Source: Nitrospirota bacterium
GTDB lineage: Bacteria > Nitrospirota > Nitrospiria > Nitrospirales > Nitrospiraceae
DNA length: 35,453 nucleotides
NCBI GenBank assembly: GCA_016207025.1
Contig: JACQQM010000091.1
Location: forward strand, 1-35,453
Direction: 5' to 3'
Made by a program: the position numbers and the translations under genes. A model generated the notes under the pieces. It had not been told where the DNA came from. It was given only the letters and a program-made list of their open reading frames with translations, and ran no database searches. The stretch's first letter is position 1. The number at the start of each line of letters is the position of its first letter. This document shows, one piece after another, positions 18,602-26,137 of this stretch.

Positions 18602-19495
18602 GTGTGGGTGGCGATGTTTCGTACGACATCCGGAACAAAGCGGGTGATGCTGGTCCTGTTTGCGCTCCTGCTCTCGGTCGTTTTCCTGCTTCCCAAACAG
18701 AGTCGAGGGCTGCTGCAGAACATCGGGAATCCTCTCGCCCAAGTCATTGCCCTTCCCCTTGGAGCGTTCGCCGCCTTGGACCGCAGCCTGATGGAGGCAT
18801 GGGCCGGGTACCTGGCCTTGCGCCAGGTGCACGAAGAGAACCGCAGGTTGCGACGCGAGATCCTGTCGTTGCGGGGCCAGAACAATGAACTTCGGGAAGC
18901 GGCGGTCACCAGCCAACGCCTGGCCGCCTTGCTCGAGTTTAAGGAGCGGGTGGAACCGCAGATCCAGGCGGCACAAGTCATCGGTCGGGATGCGACAAAC
19001 TGGTATCGTTCGATCGTGTTGAACAAGGGCGAACAAGACGGGATTGGGGCCGAGATGGGCGTGATCACGCCGGCCGGGGTGGTGGGACGGGTGGTGAAAA
19101 CGACCCCGTCCTCGTCGGTGGTGCTGCTCATCACGGATCCGAACAATGCGGTCGCCGGATTGATTCAGCGGACGAGGGACGAAGGTATCATCGAGGGAAC
19201 TGCGCAGGGTCGCGCGCGCCTGAAATATATCCCCCTCCTCTCCGCCGTGCGGGTGGGGGACACCGTCGTAACCTCAGGCCTCACCGGCAGCTTCCCCAGA
19301 GGGCTGGCGATCGGTGGGATCACGCGTATCGAAAAGGAGGAGGGAGATCTCTTCCAGACGGCTGAAATTGTCCCGGAGGTTGACTTCATGAAGCTTGAAG
19401 AAGTGCTGGTCATCACCTCAGCCCTGCCGCTGCAGGAGACCGACTCGGGCAAGGGTTCTATGTCCGCCGCACCGGCCAAAAAGAGAGTGCCGTGA
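18602..19495 (+). CDS. mreC: rod-shape-determining protein MreC
   Basis: A bitopic membrane protein whose periplasmic part activates PBP2/RodA. The 297 residues have one N-terminal membrane helix (VMLVLFALLLSVVFLL), a coiled coil (about 65-110, VHEENRRLRREILSL), and the beta-rich MreC core (VIGRDATNWYRSIVLNKG; MGVITPAGVVGRVV; GDTVVTSGLTGSFPRGLAIG). The start is uncertain: GTG 18602 or ATG 18614, neither with a clear ribosome binding site. The end overlaps mreD by 4 bp. Confidence 0.95.
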   Translation: MWVAMFRTTSGTKRVMLVLFALLLSVVFLLPKQSRGLLQNIGNPLAQVIALPLGAFAALDRSLMEAWAGYLALRQVHEENRRLRREILSLRGQNNELREAAVTSQRLAALLEFKERVEPQIQAAQVIGRDATNWYRSIVLNKGEQDGIGAEMGVITPAGVVGRVVKTTPSSSVVLLITDPNNAVAGLIQRTRDEGIIEGTAQGRARLKYIPLLSAVRVGDTVVTSGLTGSFPRGLAIGGITRIEKEEGDLFQTAEIVPEVDFMKLEEVLVITSALPLQETDSGKGSMSAAPAKKRVP

Positions 19496-20007
19496 AACTG
19501 GCTCTTTACGCGGGATTGGTTTTAGGGCTGGTGCCGGTCCAGATGACGGTGCTGCATTACGTGAGTCTGGGAGGGATCCGGCCTGACCTGTGCTTGATCG
19601 CGTCCTGCCTCGTCGGGTTCCTGCTCGGCGAACTAGAAGGGATGCTGCTCGGACTGCTTCTGGGCTTTGTGCAGGATCTCTTCTCGGCCGGTGGGTTATG
19701 GCTCAACATGGTGACCAAAGGGACAATCGGACTGCTCGCAGGATTGGCGGTCAGGTACCTGGCGAACACGACCCCGATGGCGATCCTGGGCACGATCCTG
19801 GGCCTCTCGTGTCTCTCCGGAACGGTCTTCCTCCTTGCGGTGCGAACGGGAGGTGGGCTGGCTGAGGCCATGCTGGCCGTGCGATCCGTGCTGATCCCTC
19901 AAGCGGCGTTCGATGCGGTTCTGGGAGCGGGACTGTACTGGCTGATCGCGAATCGAGTTCGTACGGCTGAAAGGGTGGAAACATCACCTTCGGGGCTTGG
20001 GCTCTGA
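19492..20007 (+). CDS. mreD: rod-shape-determining protein MreD
   Basis: A 171-residue integral membrane protein with about five hydrophobic segments and the MreD-like region RPDLCLIASCLVGFLLGELEG, LGFVQDLFSAGGLWLNMVTK. It works with MreC in the elongasome. The GTG start at 19492 overlaps the mreC stop (GTGA), so translation is probably coupled. Sequence conservation in this family is low; position between mreC and mrdA makes the call firm. Confidence 0.92.
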   Translation: MKLALYAGLVLGLVPVQMTVLHYVSLGGIRPDLCLIASCLVGFLLGELEGMLLGLLLGFVQDLFSAGGLWLNMVTKGTIGLLAGLAVRYLANTTPMAILGTILGLSCLSGTVFLLAVRTGGGLAEAMLAVRSVLIPQAAFDAVLGAGLYWLIANRVRTAERVETSPSGLGL

Positions 20008-20053
20008 GCCAAACGGGATGGCTTGCAACACCTGAGGATCGTGGTACGCGTCG

Positions 20054-21937
20054 ATGTCGGATTTTGGGACACAACACGACGAGCTTCGTGAGCTGCAGCG
20101 CCGCCTGACGATCCTGAAGGCAGGGCTCTTTGCGGTCGTCCTATTGTTGGCGCTTCGCCTCTGGCATCTCCAGATCAGGGAGGGGCTGTACTATCGCGAT
20201 CTCTCGGAGAACAATCGGACCCGATCGGTCATTCTCGAGCCGGCCCGTGGCTTGATCTACGACCGTCATGGGGTGTTGCTGGCGAACAACGTGCCGAGTT
20301 TCAACCTGTACGTCACCCTGGAGGATGTCAAAGACCGTGGCACGCTGATCAAAAAACTGAATACGCTCGCCGGACTGAATGAGGCCATACTTCGCAAGAA
20401 GCTCTCGGAGCGAACGGACAAATTGGTGCAGAAGAAGGTGAAAGGCGGGCTCACGCTTCGAGAAGCGGTGCTGATTGAATCCCACCGGCTGGACCTCCCG
20501 GGCGTCATTGTCAGAGCGGAGTCGCAGCGGAATTACCCGGAGGGAATGACCGCGGCGCACCTGCTGGGGTACGTGGGCGAGGTGTCGGCGGACCAGCTGG
20601 AAAGGCCTGAATTCGACGATCTCCATCAGGGCAGTGTCATCGGCCAATATGGGGTTGAAAAGACCTATGACCGGTTCCTGAGAGGGAGGGCTGGCCAGAA
20701 GATCATTGAAACCGACGCCATCGGGCACGAGAAGCAGACGGTCGAAGTGCAGAAGCCGGCGGCGGGCGATGATCTGTACCTCACGATCGACCTTCGCCTG
20801 CAGAAGCTGGCTGAGCAGCTCTTGGGTGAGGAAACGGGGGCCATCGTGGCGCTCGATCCGACCACCGGCGAGGTCCTGGCGCTGGCCAGCCGTCCCGCGT
20901 TTGATCCCAACGTCCTCTCACGGGAATTGACCCCCAAGCAGTGGGAGGAGATCGTCCAGGACGAGGGCCATCCGCTGACGGATCGGTCGACGCAAGGGCA
21001 GTATCCGCCCGGCTCTACTTTCAAGATCGTCATGGCCGCCGCCGCGCTCGAAACGAAGACCATCGAACCCTCCACGAAAATCCGATGCGCGGGCGGCTAT
21101 CAGTTCGGCCGGCGCCTGTACCGAGACTGGAAAGCCGGGGGGCACGGCCTGACGGACCTGACCCAGGCCATCGTGGACTCCTGCGACGTGTATTTCTATA
21201 CGGTCGGACAGCGCATGGGAATTGATACCATCGCCTCGTACGCCGCTCAATTCGGCTTGGGCCGTGCGACCGGCATCGAGCTGCCATCGGAACTTGGGGG
21301 GGTGGTGCCGTCCACCGCCTGGAAGGAAAAGGCGCGCGGCGAACCGTGGCTGCCGGGTGAAACGATATCAGCCTCCATCGGCCAGGGCTACGTGACCGTG
21401 ACCCCGATCCAAATGGCCCACCTGATCGGGGCGGTAGGCAATCACGGCGTGTCCTATCGGCCCCGCCTGATCCGGGCGGTGATGGAGCGAGCGACCGGGC
21501 GTCTCCACGAATTGCCGGCCGTCGCCCAAGGGCGGCTGCCGGTCAAGGCCGAGACGCTGGAGATCATCCGGGAAGCGTTGGCGGGGGTCGTGACTGACGG
21601 GACGGCGCGAAGAGCCAAGTCCACCCTTGTCTCCATTGCCGGGAAGACCGGCACGGCGCAGACGGCCGCGTTTCGACCAGGACCGGAGGAGGACATTCCA
21701 AAGAAGCTCAGGGATCACGCCTGGTTTGTCTCGTACGCTCCGGCTGCCGCCCCTCGCATCGCCGTGGCGGTCCTGGTCGAACATATGGGGCACGGCGGGG
21801 CGGCGGCGGCGCCGCTCGCCAAGCACATGATCGAAGCCTTCGTGAAGCTCACACCGCAGGAACCACAGCTCACGGACTCAGATTCGCTCGCGCCGCGCTC
21901 CACGATGGAGCTAGCCATGCAGAGGCCCCATGATTGA
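20054..21937 (+). CDS. mrdA: penicillin-binding protein 2 (peptidoglycan D,D-transpeptidase, elongation)
   Basis: It cross-links new peptidoglycan during cell elongation together with RodA. The 627 residues have one N-terminal membrane helix (about 20-42), a non-catalytic pedestal (RGLIYDRHGVLLANNVPSFNL; QYGVEKTYDRFLRG) and the transpeptidase domain with the three active-site motifs: Ser321 in PPGSTFK, SCD at 376-378, and KTGTAQT starting at Lys531. The S-x-D second motif is normal for the PBP2 class. The ATG at 20054 has only a distant GAGGA upstream. The 3' end overlaps rodA by 8 bp. Confidence 0.97.
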   Translation: MSDFGTQHDELRELQRRLTILKAGLFAVVLLLALRLWHLQIREGLYYRDLSENNRTRSVILEPARGLIYDRHGVLLANNVPSFNLYVTLEDVKDRGTLIKKLNTLAGLNEAILRKKLSERTDKLVQKKVKGGLTLREAVLIESHRLDLPGVIVRAESQRNYPEGMTAAHLLGYVGEVSADQLERPEFDDLHQGSVIGQYGVEKTYDRFLRGRAGQKIIETDAIGHEKQTVEVQKPAAGDDLYLTIDLRLQKLAEQLLGEETGAIVALDPTTGEVLALASRPAFDPNVLSRELTPKQWEEIVQDEGHPLTDRSTQGQYPPGSTFKIVMAAAALETKTIEPSTKIRCAGGYQFGRRLYRDWKAGGHGLTDLTQAIVDSCDVYFYTVGQRMGIDTIASYAAQFGLGRATGIELPSELGGVVPSTAWKEKARGEPWLPGETISASIGQGYVTVTPIQMAHLIGAVGNHGVSYRPRLIRAVMERATGRLHELPAVAQGRLPVKAETLEIIREALAGVVTDGTARRAKSTLVSIAGKTGTAQTAAFRPGPEEDIPKKLRDHAWFVSYAPAAAPRIAVAVLVEHMGHGGAAAAPLAKHMIEAFVKLTPQEPQLTDSDSLAPRSTMELAMQRPHD

Positions 21938-23051
21938 CCGTGTCAACGAGGGACGAGGATTAGACAGCTTTGAACGGATGTTCTTGGCAGTGATCGTCGC
22001 CATCCTGTCGATCGGGGTCTTGTCCATTTATAGTGTCACGTACGCGCAGCAAGGGGGCAGGGTCCCCTTGTACGCCAAACAATTGATCTGGATCCTGATG
22101 GGGGGCGCCGCCTTTGTGGCGATGCTGGTGTTCGACTATCACAAGATTTCCAGGCTGAGCTACCTGTTGTACGCGATTGTCCTGGTCTTGCTGGTCGTGG
22201 TCTTGGTTGCGGGCAAAACGAGTCGGGGCGCCCAGCGATGGATCCCGATCGGGCCGTTCGCATTTCAGCCGTCCGAATTCGCCAAACTGGTGTTGATCCT
22301 GGTGTTGGCTTCCTATTACGCCAACGCCCCCCGTCACGGGTGGCTCCAACGGGTGGTCTTGCCGGGGCTGATCATGATGCCGGGCCTTCTCCTGATCCTG
22401 AAGCAGCCAGACCTGGGCAGCGGCCTCAGCTTTCTTGCGATCTATGCCGCGATGCTGCTGGTCGTCGGCATGCGGTCGAAAGCCCTGGGCGTCCTTCTGC
22501 TCTTCTCTCTGATGCTGTTTCCGTTCGCCTGGGAAGCGGTGTGGGGCTCGCTTCACCACTACCAGCGTGACCGGATCATGACGTTTGTGGACCCTGCCCA
22601 CGATCCTGGCGGAAAGGGATACCACGGCCTTCAGTCGCGCATTGCCATCGGGTCGGGGGAGCTGCTGGGCAAAGGGCTGTATGGCGGAACACAGAGCCAG
22701 CTCAAGTTTTTGCCGGAAGGGCACACAGATTTTGTCTTCGCGGTGTTCGCTGAGGAATGGGGCTTTCTGGGGGTCCTGGTGCTCCTCGCGTTGTTCCTGG
22801 GCCTGATGATGTTGTCGCTGGAGATCGCCATGAAAGCCAAGGATGTTCTCGGAGCGCTCCTCGCGGCCGGCGTGATCGCCATGATCGGCTTCTGCGTCGC
22901 GGTGAACATCGGCATGACCGCGGGCATGCTGCCGATCGTCGGCATCCCCCTTCCGTTGATGAGCTACGGGGGGAGTGCGACCGTCTCGATCATGGCCGCG
23001 CTGGGCCTCTTGCTCAACATCAAGCGACGGCGCCTGACACTGTTTTATTAA
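21930..23051 (+). CDS. rodA: SEDS peptidoglycan glycosyltransferase RodA
   Basis: It polymerises lipid II into glycan strands for the elongasome with PBP2. The 373 residues form about ten membrane helices. SEDS hallmarks are visible: WIPIGPFAFQPSEFAKL, LKQPDLGSGLSFLAIYAAML, HTDFVFAVFAEEWGFLG (periplasmic loop) and GIPLPLMSYGGSATVSIMAALGLLL. The ATG at 21930 has AGAGG about 5 nt upstream, inside the end of mrdA. FtsW is the paralogue, but the mrdA partnership settles the name. Confidence 0.97.
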   Translation: MIDRVNEGRGLDSFERMFLAVIVAILSIGVLSIYSVTYAQQGGRVPLYAKQLIWILMGGAAFVAMLVFDYHKISRLSYLLYAIVLVLLVVVLVAGKTSRGAQRWIPIGPFAFQPSEFAKLVLILVLASYYANAPRHGWLQRVVLPGLIMMPGLLLILKQPDLGSGLSFLAIYAAMLLVVGMRSKALGVLLLFSLMLFPFAWEAVWGSLHHYQRDRIMTFVDPAHDPGGKGYHGLQSRIAIGSGELLGKGLYGGTQSQLKFLPEGHTDFVFAVFAEEWGFLGVLVLLALFLGLMMLSLEIAMKAKDVLGALLAAGVIAMIGFCVAVNIGMTAGMLPIVGIPLPLMSYGGSATVSIMAALGLLLNIKRRRLTLFY

Positions 23052-23055
23052 GACA

Positions 23056-23105
23056 CTCAGCGCGGCCGGCGACGTTGGCCAGGGCGTCCGCTCCGGAGCG
23101 CTGAG
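23056..23105 (+). other. stem-loop after rodA
   Basis: CTCAGCGC (23056-23063) pairs with GCGCTGAG (23098-23105) and encloses further GC-rich pairing. There is no T run, so termination there is uncertain; it marks the probable end of the mre operon. Confidence 0.45.
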
Positions 23106-23161
23106 CACTGAAGGGTTGCGATCAAGCAAACGGTTTCTACCGTTCACGTCATCTTGAATGA

Positions 23162-23272
23162 GCGGTCTGCGGGAAGTCCGCGTGGCCGGTGACCCGATGA
23201 GCCGGGCGGAGGAGGTCACTCCTCCAGCGTGAGCGCCGATTCGGGCGATCCGCCAGCAGCCCAGCAGACCGC
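23162..23272 (+). promoter_or_regulatory. structured 5' leader of rng (possible autoregulatory element)
   Basis: A perfect 9-bp closing helix, GCGGTCTGC (23162-23170) with GCAGACCGC (23264-23272), encloses about 93 nt containing further candidate helices: GGCGGA (23205-23210) with TCCGCC (23249-23254), or alternatively GGAGGA (23208-23213) with TCCTCC (23220-23225). The closing helix ends just before the rng ribosome binding site (GGGAG, 23274-23278). RNase E genes elsewhere are autoregulated through leader hairpins; a similar role here is inference. It matches no riboswitch class I recognise. Confidence 0.6.
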
Positions 23273-23283
23273 AGGGAGTTACT

Positions 23284-24792
23284 ATGGGGTTAGAAATTGC
23301 CATCAACGTTGCTCGTGAGGAGACCCGCGTCGCGGTCTTAGATAATCGCGTGGTCACGGAACTGTACGTGGACCGGGCCAAAACCAAGGATTTTGTCGGG
23401 AACATCTACAAAGGGAAGGTGGTAAAAGTGTTGCCGGGTATGCAAGCGGCGTTTCTCGACATCGGGATGGAGAAAGCCGCCTTCATGCATGTGTCGGACC
23501 TGTCCACCGACACGGAGCCCGGCGATACGCTGGTGGACAGCGAGGAGGATGACAAAGGCCCCGAGATGCCGCGTCCCCGCCGTCAGACCACGCGACCGAT
23601 CGAGCAATTGCTCGAAGAGGGTCAGGAGGTGATGGTGCAGATCTCGAAAGGGCCGATCGGCACCAAGGGGCCGCGGGTCACGACCTATGTCTCCCTGCCC
23701 GGTCGGTATCTGGTGTTCATGCCTAATGTCGAGCACATCGGCGTCTCACGGCGGATTCCCAAGGATGAAGAGCGGGCGCGGCTGAAGGAAATCATGAAGC
23801 GGTTGCGCCGGCCCGGCTACGGCTACATTGTTCGGACAGTGAGCGAGGGCGTGAAGGAGGAGGAGCTCAGGCCGGATGTGGAGTTTCTGAATGTCCTCTG
23901 GCAGGACGTGCTCAAGAAACGGGATCAGCTCCCGGCGCCCAGCCTGTTGCATACCGATCTGACGCTGACCTTCCGGGTGGTGCGCGATCTCTTCACAAAA
24001 AAGGTGGACCGACTGCTGATCGACTCCAAACAGGAGTATGAAGCGGTCAAGGATTTTGTCCATCGCTTTCTTCCGGAACAGACCTCCCGGATTCACTATT
24101 TCGACAAGGAGGAAAGTCTGTTCGATCATCTGGGAGTCGAGATGGAGATTGCACGGGCGCTGAACCGCAAGGTATGGCTGAAGTCCGGCGGCTACATCGT
24201 CGTGGATCATACTGAGGCGATGACGGTCATTGACGTGAATACCGGACGGTACGTCGGGAAGCGCGATCAGGAAGAAACCATTCTCAAAAACAATCTGGAG
24301 GCCGTCAAAGAGATTGCGTATCAGATCAAGTTGCGAGGGATCGGCGGCATCATTATCATCGACTTCATCGACATGGAGCGTGAGAGGAATCGTGAGAAGG
24401 TGTATCAGGCGCTGGTTGACGCCATGGCCAGCGATAAAGCGCGGACCAGAATCTCCCGCATCTCGGACCTCGGCCTGGTCGAGATCTCGCGCGAGCGCGT
24501 CCGCGAGGACATTCTGCGGGCGATGTCCGAGCCGTGCCATTACTGCGAGGGGCGTGGCTACACGAAGTCGCCCACGACCGTGGCCTACGAGATTTTCCGG
24601 GAGATCCGCCGGATCGGCAGTGCGCCGGACGAGCAGACGATCGTGATCGGGGCGCATCCCAGCGTCGCCGGGCTCCTCCAGGATGAAGAGTATCAAGGGG
24701 TCGAGGAGCTGGAGCGGGAGTTTCATGCGAAGATCATCGTGAAACCTGATCAGACGCTTCACTTGGAGCAGTATGACATCGCTGTCCTTTGA
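23284..24792 (+). CDS. rng: ribonuclease E/G family endoribonuclease
   Basis: It cleaves single-stranded AU-rich RNA in mRNA turnover and rRNA/tRNA processing. The 502 residues match the RNase G-sized catalytic core. The S1 domain (about 38-125: IYKGKVVKVLPGMQAAFLDIG, AAFMHVSDL) carries an acidic insert (TDTEPGDTLVDSEEDDKGPEM). The RNase H-like/DNase I-like core has the metal-site aspartates (VIDVNTGRYVG; IIIIDFIDMERE) and a zinc-link CHYC (Cys418, Cys421). There is no long C-terminal scaffold as in E. coli RNase E. The ATG at 23284 has GGGAG about 5 nt upstream. Confidence 0.95.
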   Translation: MGLEIAINVAREETRVAVLDNRVVTELYVDRAKTKDFVGNIYKGKVVKVLPGMQAAFLDIGMEKAAFMHVSDLSTDTEPGDTLVDSEEDDKGPEMPRPRRQTTRPIEQLLEEGQEVMVQISKGPIGTKGPRVTTYVSLPGRYLVFMPNVEHIGVSRRIPKDEERARLKEIMKRLRRPGYGYIVRTVSEGVKEEELRPDVEFLNVLWQDVLKKRDQLPAPSLLHTDLTLTFRVVRDLFTKKVDRLLIDSKQEYEAVKDFVHRFLPEQTSRIHYFDKEESLFDHLGVEMEIARALNRKVWLKSGGYIVVDHTEAMTVIDVNTGRYVGKRDQEETILKNNLEAVKEIAYQIKLRGIGGIIIIDFIDMERERNREKVYQALVDAMASDKARTRISRISDLGLVEISRERVREDILRAMSEPCHYCEGRGYTKSPTTVAYEIFREIRRIGSAPDEQTIVIGAHPSVAGLLQDEEYQGVEELEREFHAKIIVKPDQTLHLEQYDIAVL

Positions 24793-24920
24793 GTCCTTTG
24801 ACGCGAATCAAGGCTGACTCCGTTTGCCGGCGACCGGTTGTCTCGCCTCATTCACGAAGCCACGCAAGGCGAAGCCTCATACCTTTGTGTGAGAAAACGC
24901 GGGCAAGGAGAGCGATCCCC

Positions 24921-26048
24921 ATGTTGGATGTCGCGTCGCTTCGATCCTGGTTGGCCTTGCGCGTGGTCAGGGGACTGGGCGATGCGGGAGTCTGCCGGCT
25001 CGTTCAGGTCTTCGGCTCGGCGGAGGCGGTCCTCAGCGCCTCCACGGACACCTTGATGGCGTCAGGGGATTTGAGCCCCACGCTGGCGCGGGCGGTTCAG
25101 CGGGGCCCAGACCAGCAGACCAAACAGGACATTGACCGCGAACTGAAGGCGCTGGAGCGGCTTCGGCTGTCGGTGGTCACATACCTGGATGACGACTATC
25201 CGTCTCGGCTCAAAACAATTCCTGATCCTCCCCCGCTGTTGTATGTCAGCGGCACGCTGGACCGGGCAGATCACCATGCTGTGGCCATCGTGGGGGCGCG
25301 GCATGCGACTCCTGCCGGCCGGTTGGTGACCGAACAACTGAGTCGGGACCTGGCTTCGATTGGCTTCACCGTCGTCAGCGGGTTAGCCAGAGGGGTGGAC
25401 GCGGCCGCTCATCGTGGCGCGCTGGCTGCTCAAGGTCGGACAGTGGCGGTCCTTGGATGCGGGATTGATCGAACCTATCCGCCGGAACATCAGGCGCTCA
25501 GAAAGCAGATCGAAGCCAATGGGGCCGTGGTGACCGAATTTCCCCTGGGGGCCTATCCTCACGGCTACCATTTCCCGCGCCGGAATCGCCTCATCAGCGG
25601 GATGTGTTTGGGCGTGGTGGTCACGGAGGCGGCCATCCAGAGCGGGTCGCTGATCACGGCAAGGCTGGCCGCTGAACAGGGCCGCGAGGTCTTTGCCGTG
25701 CCGGGATTTGTGCGGGAGGAAAACAGTCGAGGCCCCAACGGCCTTATCAAACAAGGCGCGAAACTGGTTGAGAATATCGAGGACATTCTTGACGAACTCC
25801 TGCCCCAACTCGACAGCTCGTTCCGGGAACGTCTCCAGAGCCGTGTCTCTCGTCCCGCTGAGTCACGGCCTCGACTGGGTAACGAGGAACTGACGATCTA
25901 CAACCTGCTCTCCTTTGAACCGACGCAGATCGACGACCTGATCGCCAGATCCGGTCTGCCCGCGGCCGACGTCGCGGCGCTCCTGCTTGCAATGGAGCTG
26001 AAAAACGTGATACGCCAACTGCCCGGCCATTCCTACCTTCGGATATAA
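24921..26048 (+). CDS. dprA: DNA-processing protein DprA/Smf
   Basis: It binds incoming single-stranded DNA and loads RecA during natural transformation; it is widespread also where competence is unproven. At 375 residues it shows an N-terminal SAM/HhH-like region (VRGLGDAGVCRLVQVFGSAEAVL), the Rossmann-like DprA core (VAIVGARHATPAGR; VVSGLARGVDAAAHRGAL; GREVFAVPG) and a C-terminal winged-helix DML1-like domain. The ATG at 24921 has AAGGAGAG about 9 nt upstream. The frame is open back to 24789, but that part (Arg/Ser-rich) does not resemble the family. It lies upstream of topA, a pairing seen in many bacteria. Confidence 0.95.
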   Translation: MLDVASLRSWLALRVVRGLGDAGVCRLVQVFGSAEAVLSASTDTLMASGDLSPTLARAVQRGPDQQTKQDIDRELKALERLRLSVVTYLDDDYPSRLKTIPDPPPLLYVSGTLDRADHHAVAIVGARHATPAGRLVTEQLSRDLASIGFTVVSGLARGVDAAAHRGALAAQGRTVAVLGCGIDRTYPPEHQALRKQIEANGAVVTEFPLGAYPHGYHFPRRNRLISGMCLGVVVTEAAIQSGSLITARLAAEQGREVFAVPGFVREENSRGPNGLIKQGAKLVENIEDILDELLPQLDSSFRERLQSRVSRPAESRPRLGNEELTIYNLLSFEPTQIDDLIARSGLPAADVAALLLAMELKNVIRQLPGHSYLRI

Positions 26049-26060
26049 TTAGCGAGAGAC

Positions 26061-26088
26061 TTGAAAAGGGCACCGTCGTCGGTATATA
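26061..26088 (+). promoter_or_regulatory. candidate promoter of topA
   Basis: TTGAAA (26061-26066) and TATATA (26083-26088) are 16 bp apart in the dprA-topA gap. Supercoiling-sensitive regulation would fit topA but is not visible in the sequence. Confidence 0.55.
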
Positions 26089-26137
26089 TCACAGCCCCGG
26101 CTGGAGCACAGACCCGAGGCACAACACTGGAGCGTGC

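Noticed and set aside
23162-23272. Cobalamin or other known riboswitch before rng
   Set aside because: GGGAAGTCC and GGTGAC looked suggestive at first, but the B12-box and the remaining conserved blocks are missing, and RNase E/G is not a B12-linked gene.
21960-23405. 481-residue open frame on the minus strand across rodA, the rng leader and the rng start
   Set aside because: Low-complexity Gln/His/Asp/Arg-rich composition typical of antisense reading; it crosses clear functional elements of the plus strand.
26044-26049. TATAAT at the end of dprA as a topA -10 box
   Set aside because: No acceptable -35 lies 16-18 bp upstream, and the TTGAAA/TATATA pair further on is better placed.
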